Numbered from the stretch's first letter, positions 17,061 through 27,861 are shown. The stretch is DNA of 64,000 nucleotides from Hydrogenovibrio sp. JE_KL2 (GCF_009296185.1 NZ_WBJR01000005.1:124001-188000), one strand, 5' to 3'. Notes: generated from the sequence alone by a model not told the origin. Numbers and translations: made by a program.

Positions 17061-18503
17061 TTAGTCTGAGACAACTTTATTCTTGCCGCCTTTTTTGGCG
17101 GCATACATCGCATCATCAAGACGGTGGAAAATAGTGTCTTGCGTATCGCTTTTTTTGCAGGTAGTGACACCGATACTGACGGTAATCGGGTTGCCACCAA
17201 GCTCATTGAGGATAGAATCAAGTTCGATTTTGGATCGTAGTTTCTCCGCTATGGCGTTAGCTTCATTCAAAGGCGTGTCGTTTAGCGCGACGATAAACTC
17301 TTCACCACCCCAGCGTGCAATCAGGTTGCTATCCCCAAAATCGGAAAGCAGAATCTGCCCGATTCTAGCCAGCACGTTATCACCCACTTGGTGCCCAAGT
17401 TCATCATTGATTTTCTTGAAATCATCGACATCAAAAAATATCAGGCTAAGTGCATGATGATTGTGTTTTTGGTACTGCGGTAGCAGGCTGTCAAAGTATT
17501 GATTGAAAGAACGGCGGTTTTTCAATTTCGTCACCGGATCATTGTGAGCGAAAAACTCCAACTTACTGTTGTAGCGCCGTATGATGGCAAGCACAAATAA
17601 GGTAACAATCAGCGTGATGACCAAAGAAATGGATAAGTTCAAATAGAAAGTACGGCGTACCTGTTTGGTGAAATCATCCAGCTTGGCTTGGACGATCAAG
17701 TAAGCATCTAGCTCAGGAATATACTGGGTGTTCAGTAAAAAGCGTTGGCCCTTGCTGGAGTACTCAAGAACTTTTTTGGACTTGGAGAATATCTGGTTTT
17801 TGATGTGCTCTAAGTTTGGAATGTCAGCAATATCCTTCAGCTTGTTGATTCCACGTTCCCGCAAAATCACCTTTCCGGTTTTATTGATGAAAAATACGGA
17901 GAACTGATATTGGGTACGGAAGCGTTTTAGGATGTCGTCAATATAAGACACTCTCATGCCAATACCTGTGGCACCCAATAGTCGACCATCTGCGCCGGTA
18001 ATCTTGTGGTTGATAAACATGATCATGCTGTTGCCGAACTTGTCGTTGTCGTCCAGATTAATCTCATGATTGGCTTTTTCGTTTTTAAATCGGAAATACC
18101 ACTTGTTGTCAGGTTTGTCAGGGTTCAACTTCTCAACGAAACCCTTTTGCGAGTAATAGCGAAGTGTGTCTTCAGAAACCAAAAACGTTAGGAACATGCC
18201 ATATTTCTTTTGAATGGTTTCCAAGTAGTTTTTGATTTTGGTGGTATCGTCTTCGTCATGCAGTAGCCAATGCTGCACAAAGGTGTCGTGCGCCATAATG
18301 GATGAAATCAGATTTGGCTGAACGATGTTGCGTTGGATTTCGGTTGAAATGTTATCGACAGAGAGGGGCAATGAACGCGTTTTCAGTTCTTTTTGTTTGG
18401 CATTGAGCGAAACGGAGAAATTAATCAGAGAAATCGAAATCGATAAAAATATCAGCAATAGCGAGATTGCAGCAACAATTTTAATATTGGAATCGGCTTT
18501 CAT
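17061..18503 (-). CDS. Membrane diguanylate cyclase with periplasmic Cache-type sensor
   Basis: Predicted to make c-di-GMP in response to an external signal. Of 480 residues, spans lie at about 9-31 and 288-309 and enclose a 255-residue periplasmic region of double-Cache character (ADGRLLGATGIGMRV and the following strand-rich part). The cytoplasmic GGDEF domain has NDPVTKLKNRRSF, FDVDDFKKIND and the active-site loop GGEEF (399-403). No RxxD inhibitory site sits at the usual distance before the loop, so product inhibition may be absent. Monocistronic by appearance. Confidence 0.92.
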   Translation of the reverse strand: MKADSNIKIVAAISLLLIFLSISISLINFSVSLNAKQKELKTRSLPLSVDNISTEIQRNIVQPNLISSIMAHDTFVQHWLLHDEDDTTKIKNYLETIQKKYGMFLTFLVSEDTLRYYSQKGFVEKLNPDKPDNKWYFRFKNEKANHEINLDDNDKFGNSMIMFINHKITGADGRLLGATGIGMRVSYIDDILKRFRTQYQFSVFFINKTGKVILRERGINKLKDIADIPNLEHIKNQIFSKSKKVLEYSSKGQRFLLNTQYIPELDAYLIVQAKLDDFTKQVRRTFYLNLSISLVITLIVTLFVLAIIRRYNSKLEFFAHNDPVTKLKNRRSFNQYFDSLLPQYQKHNHHALSLIFFDVDDFKKINDELGHQVGDNVLARIGQILLSDFGDSNLIARWGGEEFIVALNDTPLNEANAIAEKLRSKIELDSILNELGGNPITVSIGVTTCKKSDTQDTIFHRLDDAMYAAKKGGKNKVVSD

Positions 18504-18590
18504 ACTGCTCAGACTAACTTACCAGATGGGTTTTTATATTGCAGTGAATTATAGCGAAAAATGTAAGGTTATTTTGATGATTAACCACCT

Positions 18591-18624
18591 CTTCTGATTT
18601 GGATGATGTTTTCCAAATCAGAAG
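18591..18624. repeat. Perfect 12-bp inverted repeat
   Basis: CTTCTGATTTGG (18591-18602) pairs with CCAAATCAGAAG (18613-18624) across a 10-base loop. It lies between the cyclase start and the end of the DsrE-like gene. There is no T run, so it is either a weak terminator for the DsrE-like gene or an operator-type site. Confidence 0.6.
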
Positions 18625-18652
18625 ATCAGTCTGTTAAACAATAGAAAGGGGT

Positions 18653-19165
18653 TTAGTAAACAGGGACCAGTGAGTAGCCTTGCGCTTGCCATCCCATGAC
18701 GGATAGAAACCCAGAACGAACAGGTTTAATACCTGGATAAAGCGTGTCATTATCCACCTTGAAATAGGCTGTCGCCGTAGAGCAGGCTTCCATTTTTACC
18801 CCCAAATCTGACAGGCGGGCGATTTGCGCCTTGATTTTTGGCAAAGTATCACCGTGTAGGTGCTCAACCTCTTCCGAAGGTTTTGAAGTGATGAATTGCA
18901 CGGCACTGGAAATAAACACCACACGCAAGTGCGGTTTCACCCCTTCTTTCAGTAAATTTTTATGATTGGATTCAATACCTTTCAGGTAAGCCAACATGAC
19001 GTTGGGGTTAGATTTTCTAACGTCATAGAGAGCGTGGATTTCAGTGATGCCTTTGAGCGCTTCTTTATTGTTGAGTTCCTCAGCTTGCGCGGAAAGCGGC
19101 ATAAGTGTCACCAATCCTAATAATAAACCGCTGAAAAGTGATGAATAACTTTTGCTGATACGCAT
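18653..19165 (-). CDS. Exported DsrE-family protein
   Basis: A 170-residue protein with a signal peptide ending near AQA-EE (about residue 28) and a DsrE/DsrF-like fold (COG1416 type). The segment MEACSTATAYF holds the single cysteine in the place where DsrE proteins carry their sulfur-binding cysteine. Cytoplasmic DsrE proteins relay sulfur in sulfur oxidation; exported relatives are less well understood. The neighbourhood (rhodanese, YeeE pair, TsdA) favours a sulfur-relay or sulfur-binding role in the periplasm. A run of T and G before the start leaves only a weak GGAGA-like ribosome site (AAAGGAGATC). Confidence 0.78.
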   Translation of the reverse strand: MRISKSYSSLFSGLLLGLVTLMPLSAQAEELNNKEALKGITEIHALYDVRKSNPNVMLAYLKGIESNHKNLLKEGVKPHLRVVFISSAVQFITSKPSEEVEHLHGDTLPKIKAQIARLSDLGVKMEACSTATAYFKVDNDTLYPGIKPVRSGFLSVMGWQAQGYSLVPVY

Positions 19166-19291
19166 GAATGATCTCCTTTACCCACGTTGGTGTTTTTTTT
19201 TATTGTTATGCCTTTTAACTCTAGCACAAGGTGTCGGAAATAATTTATGCGAAAATGGTAAAACAGTATTCTCAAAACGAATACAAATTGA

Positions 19292-19310
19292 AAAATCTGC
19301 CAGGTTGGGG
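19292..19310 (+). repeat. Dispersed repeat R, copy 3
   Basis: Exact 19-base copy, intergenic, ending 3 bases past the stop codon of the leftward DUF2971 gene, the same distance as copy 2 from cheW. It is preceded by TTGA. Confidence 0.95.
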
Positions 19311-19313
19311 GAG

Positions 19314-20250
19314 CTAATTTATTTCTATGTCATCTAACATGTCAATAATTTGAGCTTCCCTAGGCAGGGTTCGTGACAGTTCATCAAGGTCAATTTCTTC
19401 TTTTTTTAAATTATATTCATTTCCTGAATAGTGCATTCGAAAAAACTTAACAGGAGAGTTTCTACCTTTCAGTCCATTGATTATGGTGTGAATGACTGAT
19501 AAGTCGCATCGAAGGCCAAAAATGATTTCTTTAAGAAACAGTGGTGAGCTTTGAACGCCTTGGTTTCCGATAAGACGCCATTCTTTCTCATATTTCCATT
19601 CCTTTGCGCAAAAGTATGGCTTTTTCAAGTTCATTTAAAGCTTTTTTAGAACCATTTAGCAGTGCATTATGGATAGTGGATGTTTTTATAACCCTTGATC
19701 CTTCATATACAGCTTTTTGAGGTTTTGGCGGAGATGCTCTTTCCAAGCTGTAACCTACGCATATCCCCTTGTGTTTATCGGCATAATGGCTCCACATGAG
19801 GGGGTCTTCACAATCAGAAGCTAGGCTAAAAATTCCTTTTGAGTAGTGTTTTTTAATTTCTCTTGAAATGCTTTCGGTTAATAGTGCAAGCTCAGCTTGC
19901 TCTTTAGAGATTTTGTAATCAGGGTTAGTTGCGTTATATTTAATATCATCAAGAGCATCTCTAGATTCTAGGTCGGCCACTTTGTTAGCATGACGTTCTG
20001 CAGATTCATCATTTAATCGCAATTTTCGTAATAGAGCTTTAGATTCGTTCGCTACTCGGCTTTTTATTAGAAGTGCTAAAAGATTTTTTAATTCTTCTTT
20101 TGAAGAATCGCGTTCAATTATGGGGTTGCAGTCAAATGGGTCATTAAAGTCTCTTGGATTTGAGTAATAGATTTCGTCATTGTAGAGAGACTCTAAGGTG
20201 AAGGTGTTGAAGGCTCTATACTTATAAAACATTTCAGGTATTTTATTCAT
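19314..20250 (-). pseudogene. DUF2971 family gene split by a one-base frameshift
   Basis: Two overlapping frames encode one DUF2971 protein. The N-terminal part (19588-20250, 220 residues) has YYSNPRDFNDPFDC and LMWSHYADKHKGICVGYS; the C-terminal part (19314-19634) has AKEWKYEKEWRLIG. Both sets of motifs are hallmarks of the family and should be on one chain. The frames can be joined at about 19619-19625, where an A run in the coding strand (GAAAAAGCC) appears to hold one extra A: removing it gives ...ELEKPYFCAKEWKYEKEWR. Without that, translation ends at 19588. Function of the family is unknown; members are often in variable or defence-rich regions. A sequencing error cannot be excluded. Confidence 0.8.
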
Positions 20251-20280
20251 TTAAGCCCTCAACTTTATGGAATTGCTGTT

Positions 20281-23200
20281 TTAGTTCGCAAAATCTTCCG
20301 GATCGTAACCCAAGTTTGGTGCCAGCCAGATTTCAGCCTTTTCAATGCTCCAGCCTTTACGCTGTGCATAGTCTTCGACTTGATCGCGACCCAGCGAGCC
20401 AACCCCGAAATAGCTGGATTCAGGGTGCGCAAAGTAGGTTCCTGAAACGGCTGCTGTTGGTGTCATAGCAAAGCTTTCGGTAATCTCCAGACCGATTTTG
20501 CTATCGGGTTGCAGGATTTCCCAAATGGTGCCTTTTTCGGTATGGTCTGGGCAAGCAGGGTAGCCGGCTGCCGGACGAATACCTTGGTAACGTTCTTTAA
20601 TCAAATCTTCGTTATCCAGATTTTCATCCGAGGCGTAACCCCAGTCTTCCTTACGGACGATTTCGTGGAGTTTCTCTGCAAAGGCTTCGGCAAAACGGTC
20701 AGCCAAGGCTTTGAGCATAATGGCGTTATAGTCATCATGCGCTTTTTCAAAACGCTCAACATGGGCGTCGATACCGATGCCCGCTGTTACGGCAAACAAC
20801 CCGACATAGTCAGCTACGCCACTTTCTTTAGGCGCAATAAAGTCGGATAGACAACCATTGGCACCGCCACGCTTTTTCTCTGCCTGTTGACGAAGGTGGT
20901 GCAGTTTATGCGCCACTTCACTACGGGTTTCGTCGGTATAGATTTCAATGTCGTCCCCCACGCGGTTGGCAGGGAAGAAGCCATAGACGGCTTTGGCTGT
21001 CAGCCATTTTTCATCTAGGATTTGTTGCAACATGGCCTGTGCATCGGCAAAGAGTTTTTTCGCTTCTTCGCCCACCAACTTGTCCTCAAGAATACGAGGA
21101 TACAAACCATGCAACTCCCAAGATTGGAAGAAAGGCGACCAGTCGAAACGTTCGACCAGTTTTTCCAAAGGATAATCTTCCAACACTTTGGTGCCGAGGA
21201 ACTTCGGTTGGATTGGTGTGTAGTCTTGCCATGCATTTGCAGTCAGCGAGGGGTTTTCGCGCGCCTTATTGATTGGGATACGTTTGACCTGCTTGGCACG
21301 GGCTTTACGTTCTTCACGCACTTGCTCGTATTCGGCGCGGATTTTTGTTGCGAAGTCGGCTTTCAAATCGGGTGAAATCAAGCTTTGCGCAACACCGACG
21401 GCACGAGAGGCGTCTTTGACGTAAACCACCGGATGGTCGTATTGCGGTTCGATTTTCACCGCCGTATGGGCTTTAGACGTGGTTGCGCCACCAATCAATA
21501 GTGGTAGATTCATGCCGCGTTCTTTCATCAGCTTGGCGACATTGACCATCTCTTCCAAAGAAGGGGTAATCAAACCGGACAGCCCGATAACATTCGCGCC
21601 TTGTTCAATGGCGGTGTCGAGAATCTTTTCCGCAGGCACCATGACCCCAAGGTCAATGACCTCGAAGTTATTACATTGCAGAACCACGCCGACGATGTTC
21701 TTGCCGATGTCATGCACGTCACCCTTAACGGTCGCCATGACGATTTTACCTTGTACCTGTCCTTCGGATTTCTCGGCTTCGAGGAAGGGGTCAAGATAGG
21801 CCACGGCACGTTTCATGACGCGTGCGGATTTCACCACCTGCGGTAGGAACATTTTACCGGAACCGAACAGGTCGCCGACCACGTTCATGCCGTCCATCAA
21901 TGGGCCTTCAATGACATTGATCGGTGCGCCGAGTTTTTGGCGGGCTTCTTCGGTGTCGTCTTCGATAAAGTCGGTAATACCTTTGACCAGCGAGTATTCC
22001 AAGCGTTTTTCGATAGGGTTTTCACGCCAGGATAAATCGGCGACTTTGCTGGCGGCTGAACCATCGCCGCGGAATTCTTCGGCCACTTCCAGCAGGCGTT
22101 CACCGGCTTCCGGGTCTTTGTTGAGGATGACGTCTTCCACTGCCAAACGCAGTTTTTCCGGTAGGTCGTCATAAATCGCCATTTGTCCGGCATTCACAAT
22201 CCCCATGTCCATGCCTTCTTTGATGGCGTAGTAGAGGAAGACCGAGTGAATCGCTTCACGCACCGGGTTGTTACCACGGAAGGAGAAGGAGACATTGGAT
22301 ACCCCGCCAGAGATTTTGGCATAAGGAAGGTTGGCTTTTATCCAGGTCACGGCGTTGATGAAATCCAGGCCGTAGTTGTTGTGTTCTTCAATCCCGGTGG
22401 CAACGGCGAAAATATTCGGGTCGAAAATAATGTCCTGCGGCAGGAAGCCGACTTGTTCGGTCAAGACTTTGTAGGAGCGGGAACAGATTTCGATTTTGCG
22501 TTCAAGCGTGTCCGCTTGACCAACTTCGTCGAATGCCATGACGATGGCGGCCGCGCCGTATTTTTTCACCAATCTGGCTTGCTCGATGAACTTCTCTTCG
22601 CCTTCTTTCAACGAAATGGAGTTGACGATACCTTTACCTTGAATGCATTTCAAGCCTGCTTCGATAACTTCCCATTTAGAGGAGTCAATCATAATCGGTA
22701 CGCGTGACGCTTCCGGCTCGGAGGCTAGCAGGTTCAAGAAGCGAGTCATGCAGGCTTTGGCGTCCAGCATGCCTTCGTCCATGTTGACGTCGATGATTTG
22801 CGCCCCGTCCTCAACTTGTTTGACGGCAATTTCAATTGCTTCGTCGTAGTTGTCTTCAATAATCAGGCGCTTGAATTTTGCCGAACCGGTGACGTTGTTA
22901 CGCTCACCGACATTCACAAATAAAGAATTTTCGTCGATATTCAATGGCTCTAAACCGGATAAACGACAAGTAGGTCTGACGGAAGGTAATTGGCGACGCG
23001 GGTGCTTGTGTGCTGCTTCCGCCATGGCTGCGACATGCTCCGGCGTGGTGCCACAGCAACCACCGATAATATTGATCCAGCCTTTTTCCGCCCAAACGGC
23101 GATTTCAGCCGCCATTTGCTCAGGCGTTTCGTCATATTCTCCGAACTCGTTCGGTAGACCGGCATTCGGGTGGATGGAAACATAGGTTTCGCAGACACGA

Positions 23201-23991
23201 CTCAACTCTTCGACATAAGGTCGCAACTCTTCCGGTCCAAGCGCGCAGTTCAAGCCGACCGACAGCGGTTCGGCATGTGCAACCGCGTTATAGAAAGCTT
23301 CGGTGGTTTGCCCCGACAAAGTACGGCCTGACGCATCGGTAATGGTACCGCTGAGTTGAATAGGAATTTCATAGCCGATTTCGTCTTCCACTTCTTTGAC
23401 GGCAAAAATTGCGGCTTTGGCGTTGAGCGTATCAAAAATAGTCTCGATGAGGATGGTATCGACACCGCCTTCCAGTAACGCATGGGTTGCTTGTTTGTAA
23501 GCGACGACCAGCTCATCAAAAGAGGTGTTGCGGAAGCCCGGGTCATTGACGTCTGGAGAAATGGATGCGGTTCGGTTTGTCGGCCCCAAAACACCGGCAA
23601 CAAAACGGGGTTTGCCATCTTCCTGCTCGGCGATGTCACAGGCTTCTCGTGCCACTCTGGCGGCAGCCAGGTTCAGCTCGGAGACATAATCTTGCATGTC
23701 GTAGTCGGCCTGCGCGATGGTGGTGCCGTTGAAAGAGTTGGTCTCGATGATGTCGACGCCGTTACGCAAAAACTGTAGATGAATATCGCGAATAACTTCC
23801 GGTTGGGTCATTACAAGGATGTCGTTGTTGCCTTTGATATCCATGTGGTAGTCGGCAAAGCGCGTTCCGCGAAACTCCTCTTCGGTCAGCTCCAGGCCTT
23901 GGATCATGGTTCCCATTGCGCCATCAAGCACCACGACGCGTTCGTTAAGTAACGTTTTGAGGAGGTTAAGTCTGTTTGTTCTTGTAGTCAT
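20281..23991 (-). CDS. metH: Cobalamin-dependent methionine synthase
   Basis: Transfers the methyl group of methyltetrahydrofolate to homocysteine through cobalamin. At 1236 residues it is full length. Domains in order: homocysteine-binding with zinc ligands Cys249, Cys312 and Cys313 ([10 protein letters not shown]), folate-binding (about 350-640), cobalamin-binding with lower ligand His760 in GDVHDIGKN, and the reactivation domain ([15 protein letters not shown]) at the C-terminus. All key residues are present. It is a single leftward gene. I looked for a cobalamin riboswitch in its 235-base upstream region and saw no convincing B12 box. Confidence 0.98.
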   Translation of the reverse strand: MTTRTNRLNLLKTLLNERVVVLDGAMGTMIQGLELTEEEFRGTRFADYHMDIKGNNDILVMTQPEVIRDIHLQFLRNGVDIIETNSFNGTTIAQADYDMQDYVSELNLAAARVAREACDIAEQEDGKPRFVAGVLGPTNRTASISPDVNDPGFRNTSFDELVVAYKQATHALLEGGVDTILIETIFDTLNAKAAIFAVKEVEDEIGYEIPIQLSGTITDASGRTLSGQTTEAFYNAVAHAEPLSVGLNCALGPEELRPYVEELSRVCETYVSIHPNAGLPNEFGEYDETPEQMAAEIAVWAEKGWINIIGGCCGTTPEHVAAMAEAAHKHPRRQLPSVRPTCRLSGLEPLNIDENSLFVNVGERNNVTGSAKFKRLIIEDNYDEAIEIAVKQVEDGAQIIDVNMDEGMLDAKACMTRFLNLLASEPEASRVPIMIDSSKWEVIEAGLKCIQGKGIVNSISLKEGEEKFIEQARLVKKYGAAAIVMAFDEVGQADTLERKIEICSRSYKVLTEQVGFLPQDIIFDPNIFAVATGIEEHNNYGLDFINAVTWIKANLPYAKISGGVSNVSFSFRGNNPVREAIHSVFLYYAIKEGMDMGIVNAGQMAIYDDLPEKLRLAVEDVILNKDPEAGERLLEVAEEFRGDGSAASKVADLSWRENPIEKRLEYSLVKGITDFIEDDTEEARQKLGAPINVIEGPLMDGMNVVGDLFGSGKMFLPQVVKSARVMKRAVAYLDPFLEAEKSEGQVQGKIVMATVKGDVHDIGKNIVGVVLQCNNFEVIDLGVMVPAEKILDTAIEQGANVIGLSGLITPSLEEMVNVAKLMKERGMNLPLLIGGATTSKAHTAVKIEPQYDHPVVYVKDASRAVGVAQSLISPDLKADFATKIRAEYEQVREERKARAKQVKRIPINKARENPSLTANAWQDYTPIQPKFLGTKVLEDYPLEKLVERFDWSPFFQSWELHGLYPRILEDKLVGEEAKKLFADAQAMLQQILDEKWLTAKAVYGFFPANRVGDDIEIYTDETRSEVAHKLHHLRQQAEKKRGGANGCLSDFIAPKESGVADYVGLFAVTAGIGIDAHVERFEKAHDDYNAIMLKALADRFAEAFAEKLHEIVRKEDWGYASDENLDNEDLIKERYQGIRPAAGYPACPDHTEKGTIWEILQPDSKIGLEITESFAMTPTAAVSGTYFAHPESSYFGVGSLGRDQVEDYAQRKGWSIEKAEIWLAPNLGYDPEDFAN

Positions 23992-24097
23992 TGCCGGTTA
24001 TTCAGTTCAGTCATCGATAAACCGCGTATTTTACCCGAATAGCGGATGAGTTCCTAATCCTGCTTACTTGTTTAGTTGGTTGTACAAGATAATTGAT

Positions 24098-24116
24098 AAA
24101 ATCTGCCAGGTTGGGG
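24098..24116 (+). repeat. Dispersed repeat R, copy 4
   Basis: Exact 19-base copy in the 235-base region between the divergent metH and AEC transporter genes, about 107 bases upstream of metH. It is preceded by TTGAT and followed by T. Confidence 0.95.
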
Positions 24117-24226
24117 TTGGCTTAACCGGAAGGTTGGTCTTTGCTGTCGCGCGTTGCATTGCGTGATTTTGCTTTGCGTGCTAACTTATTTCTCTCTAAT
24201 CTTTTTCTGAATGTAAATCTATTCTC

Positions 24227-25186
24227 ATGCTTGGCACGTTTTCTATTTTATTACCTATTTTCGGTTTGATTGTTGCCGGATTCGTTAGTCGTAAAACCAA
24301 GGTTTTGGGGGCGACCGCCGCCAGTGAACTGAACCGTTTTGTTGTTTGGCTGGCACTGCCGGCATTGTTGTTTGACATTATGGCGAATAGCCATTGGTCT
24401 GAGCTGTATTTGCCGAATTTTATCAGTGTTTACCTGATCGGCTCGGTAATGACGTTTTTACTGGTACTTTTATGGCGATTTAAGCAAGGGCGTCCTTTGG
24501 CGGATGCGAGCATTGATAGTGTTTCGGCGGCCTATTCCAATACAGCGTATGTCGGTTTTCCGCTGTTGTTTCTGGTGTTCGGCGCATCCGGTCAAGTGCC
24601 GACGACCATCGCCAGCATCATTGTTGTCAGTGTGGTTTTTGCGATGGCGATTATTTTGATTGAGGTAGGCCTTCAAGCAGAAGTCGCCTTGCATCTCAAA
24701 GTGAAAAACGTGCTTAAAGCTGTGTTTCTCAATCCGTTGATTTTGTCACCAATCGCCGGGGTGGCAGTGGCGGCTATGTCTATTCATTTGCCGCAAGGTG
24801 TGGAAACTTTTTTGAAGCTTTTGGGCAGCGCGGCGAGCCCTGCTGCGCTGGTGAGTTTAGGGTTGTTCTTGGCGGATTCTATGGCGGCTCAAGCGGCGGC
24901 CAAAAATGGTGGCGGCAGTTCTTCAAGCAAAACGGCTTGGACGCTAACGTTTATTAAGCTGATTATCCAACCGCTATTGGTGGCTTGGCTGGCGCTCTAT
25001 GTGTTTGATATGAATCACCAACTGGCAATGATGGCGATTCTACTGGCGGCGCTGCCGACAGGCACTGGGCCTTTCATGTTGGCAGAATATTACCGACGTG
25101 AAGCGGTGGTGACGGCGCAAACGGTGCTGTTTTCCACCGCGGTTTCTTTGCTGACTTTATCCGTGCTGCTGGCGTTTATCAAATAG
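24227..25186 (+). CDS. AEC family transporter (auxin efflux carrier-like)
   Basis: A 319-residue inner-membrane protein with about ten spans in two halves of five. Family features include the N-terminal LLPIFGLIVAGFVSRKTKVL, the FNRFV-type segment ELNRFVVWLALPALLFDIM, AYSNTAYVGFPLL and the C-terminal LLAALPTGTGPFMLAEYY. Bacterial members often export organic acids such as malate; the substrate here is unknown. Single gene. Confidence 0.87.
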   Translation: MLGTFSILLPIFGLIVAGFVSRKTKVLGATAASELNRFVVWLALPALLFDIMANSHWSELYLPNFISVYLIGSVMTFLLVLLWRFKQGRPLADASIDSVSAAYSNTAYVGFPLLFLVFGASGQVPTTIASIIVVSVVFAMAIILIEVGLQAEVALHLKVKNVLKAVFLNPLILSPIAGVAVAAMSIHLPQGVETFLKLLGSAASPAALVSLGLFLADSMAAQAAAKNGGGSSSSKTAWTLTFIKLIIQPLLVAWLALYVFDMNHQLAMMAILLAALPTGTGPFMLAEYYRREAVVTAQTVLFSTAVSLLTLSVLLAFIK

Positions 25187-25211
25187 CCACTTAAGCCGCT
25201 TAATAAGCCAT

Positions 25212-26357
25212 TTATAAGTGACGCCACCAGCGTACCGCTGGCTCTTCGGCATGCATGGGGCGGATGAATCGCTCCACTTCTTTTTTCTTGCCTTTGTTGC
25301 TATAGGCCATTTCATTGCGGGTGAAATTTTGCAAGATACGCTCGCGTGACTGTTGCTCTTTGCCATCGGTCAAGCCGGGATGATGACGCAACACGAAATC
25401 CGGTTGGAAAAAGAAATAGGTGTAATCGAATCCATAGGGGTTTCTGGGATGTTTTAGCGGATAGCAAGTACCGAAAGCCGTCAAGAAGAAAGGCTCTCCC
25501 GCCCAAGACATTTTCCAGCCGTCGGCTTCGATGTTTTGTTGTAAACAATCCGAGTGTGCCGGGTCAATCTGATTTAAGGCCGTGAAAAAACGCGCGACTG
25601 TTTGAGCCAGATTGTCGACCGTGTCACTGTAATAAGCGGGCATTCTCAAAGCATAGCCTTTGAGTTTCTCTTTCTTGCCAACCGCCATGAAGCGGAAAAA
25701 CCCTTCGGCGAAACGTTGCACATTCTGCTCAAAAGTCAGGTTGTCATGCCATTCATCGGCACCCCAATATTTGCCTGTTTGCGCGAAGATGCATTGGGTT
25801 TTGTCGACGGCGCCTAAAAATTCACGATGGGTTGGCGAAAAGACCGGTTCGTACTGAGATTCATCACGGGCAAACTTTTGGAGGGTATTCATGCTGCCAG
25901 CCCAATGTGCTTCGAAGTCTTTTAACTGGGAAGGGAAGTTGACCGCCAACATGGCAAACAACTGATTGGTCAGGTCTTGAACGCTCTGTAGAGGGTTTTC
26001 GGGAATCGGGTTTTGGATGTGTACCGATTCATAAAAACGCAGGGTTTCAGCCAATTGTTTGAGGGTTGGGAGTAGGTTTTCTTCGGCATAGGTTTCCGCG
26101 TGTTCGGGTTTTTGGCATTGGTTGAGAAGACGGTCGGCAAAGACGTAATGGCGGTAAGCGGTTTGCAAAATCACAAAGCTGAGAAGCGATTTGACGGATG
26201 AGTCTTTCCAGTTGCTGTATTGCTCAAGTTGTTCAATCAGATAGTCGATCAGTTCAATCGTGGTTTGGTTATTGAGTTGCAGATGTTGTTCAGTGGCGAA
26301 AGCCTCGGCGCGGCGTTGCGCTATCACGAATTGTTTGAGTAGGTTGATCACTTCCAC
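25212..26357 (-). CDS. Unrecognised protein, possibly distant YqcI/YcgG-like
   Basis: A 381-residue soluble protein with no signal peptide or span. The N-terminal 130 residues are helical; the C-terminal half contains KTQCIFAQTGKYWGADEW, then GEPFFLTAFGTCYPLKHPRNPYGFDYTYFF. The order of a Cys-containing segment followed by GEPFF and HPRNP recalls YqcI/YcgG proteins, a family of unknown function, but I hold this loosely. The C-terminus is basic and aromatic (AVRWWRHL). It is flanked by an AEC transporter and trmA in other directions and has no evident operon. Confidence 0.55.
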   Translation of the reverse strand: MEVINLLKQFVIAQRRAEAFATEQHLQLNNQTTIELIDYLIEQLEQYSNWKDSSVKSLLSFVILQTAYRHYVFADRLLNQCQKPEHAETYAEENLLPTLKQLAETLRFYESVHIQNPIPENPLQSVQDLTNQLFAMLAVNFPSQLKDFEAHWAGSMNTLQKFARDESQYEPVFSPTHREFLGAVDKTQCIFAQTGKYWGADEWHDNLTFEQNVQRFAEGFFRFMAVGKKEKLKGYALRMPAYYSDTVDNLAQTVARFFTALNQIDPAHSDCLQQNIEADGWKMSWAGEPFFLTAFGTCYPLKHPRNPYGFDYTYFFFQPDFVLRHHPGLTDGKEQQSRERILQNFTRNEMAYSNKGKKKEVERFIRPMHAEEPAVRWWRHL

Positions 26358-26739
26358 ATGTCCTTGTCTTAACTTGACTCACTTAATTTAGAACTGGGTT
26401 CTGGGCTTAAGATGGCGTTATAAGATGGCTTTATTAAGTCGTCTCTACTAAGGCTGTGGTGCATCCGTGTTCCCGTGCCTGATGAAGTAGTTTATTGCTT
26501 TGGGCGGGGATGATAACGAAATTGCGTTTTGGTTAGCAAGTTTCTCGGCTTTTTCAGCGGATGAATTGCATAAAACGAAAGAGTCGAGACTCGAAAATCA
26601 CCACCGTTGGCTTTTGAATCGTTTAGCTATGCTTTTAGATTCTCAAGGTTTTTGGTCGAGATTGCAACCACCACCAAACTCAATGCGGGGATCAATCTGG
26701 TATAATTCGCGCTTTATAAAGAATTTCAAGTTATCTTCA
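26358..26739. other. Intergenic region upstream of trmA
   Basis: A 382-base stretch between two divergent genes. The trmA frame is open back to 26500, adding 80 codons without similarity to TrmA, so I treat it as non-coding. A TATAAT at 26701-26706 is a plausible -10 box for trmA, without a clear -35 box. I see no other structure. Confidence 0.55.
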
Positions 26740-27831
26740 ATGCTTTGTCAGGTTTTTCCCGAAAATTATCAGGCACAATTAACCGAAAAGAAAAATCGGT
26801 TGCAGGCGCTGATTCCCCATTTAAAAGAACTGTCGGTTTTTGACTCCACTCCAGAGCACTATCGCGCTCGTGCCGAATTTCGCGTTTGGCATGAGGGGGA
26901 TGAAACCTTTTACATCATGTTCGATTCGGAAACCAAGGAAAAGGTTCGCATTGACCGTTGCCCGATGGCGGTTGCGGCTATTGATGATTTGATGCCGAGA
27001 TTGATGCAGGCGATTATCGCCATGCCGGTGTTGCGTGAAAAATTGTTTCAGGTAGATTTTCTGGCGACCTTGAGTGGTGAGATGCTGGTGACGTTGATTT
27101 ACCGCAAATCTATTGCTGAAGATGATGCTTGGCATGATGCGGCACAGGCATTGAAAAACGACTTGGGCATCACCTCAATTATCGGTCGGGCACGTAAGCA
27201 GAAGATTTTGCTGGATCAGGATTATGTGGTTGAACGCCTAGCAGTGGACGACAAAACCTTTGTCTATCAACAAGTGGAAAACAGCTTTACTCAGCCGAAT
27301 GCGGGTGTTGCACAGAAAATGTTGCATTGGGCGCGCTTGATGGCGAAAACCTATGTGGAGCCTCAGACGGATTTGATTGAGTTGTATTGCGGTAACGGGA
27401 ATTTTTCCATCGCCTTGTCGGAACACTTTAATCGCGTGTTGGCAACGGAAATTTCCAAGACATCGGTGCATTCGGCGCAGTTCAATATTGAAGCCAATCA
27501 GGTTGAAAACTTGGTGGTGGTGAAGATGGCGGCGGAAGAAATTTCACAAGCCTTGCAAGGGCAAAGTTTCAATCGTCTGGCGGATGTCGATTTGGCTGGC
27601 TATGATTTTAAAACCATTTTTGTTGACCCACCGCGTGCGGGGTTGGATGATCTGACGCGTAGCATGGTGGCTGAGTTCGACAATATTTTGTACATTTCCT
27701 GCAACCCGGAAACCTTGGCGCGGGATTTGGTAGAAATCGAAAAAACACATGAGATTGTCGAATCTGCATTGTTCGACCAGTTTCCTTATACCCACCACAT
27801 CGAAAGTGGTGTGTTTTTGAAAAGAAAATAA
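26740..27831 (+). CDS. trmA: tRNA (uracil-5-)-methyltransferase
   Basis: Makes 5-methyluridine at position 54 of tRNAs with S-adenosylmethionine. I set the start at the ATG at 26740 (363 residues), which matches the length and N-terminus of E. coli TrmA. Motifs are [12 protein letters not shown] for cofactor binding, the [10 protein letters not shown] block, and the catalytic Cys321 in YISCNPETL; the C-terminus ends [15 protein letters not shown]. The N-terminal region aligns from QYEAQL-like [17 protein letters not shown] onward. Confidence 0.96.
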   Translation: MLCQVFPENYQAQLTEKKNRLQALIPHLKELSVFDSTPEHYRARAEFRVWHEGDETFYIMFDSETKEKVRIDRCPMAVAAIDDLMPRLMQAIIAMPVLREKLFQVDFLATLSGEMLVTLIYRKSIAEDDAWHDAAQALKNDLGITSIIGRARKQKILLDQDYVVERLAVDDKTFVYQQVENSFTQPNAGVAQKMLHWARLMAKTYVEPQTDLIELYCGNGNFSIALSEHFNRVLATEISKTSVHSAQFNIEANQVENLVVVKMAAEEISQALQGQSFNRLADVDLAGYDFKTIFVDPPRAGLDDLTRSMVAEFDNILYISCNPETLARDLVEIEKTHEIVESALFDQFPYTHHIESGVFLKRK

Positions 27832-27861
27832 GACTGATAAATCAATTAAAAGGATGACGTA

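Noticed and set aside
23992-24226. Possible cobalamin riboswitch ahead of metH
   Set aside because: I saw no convincing B12 box or expected pairing; only repeat R stands out.
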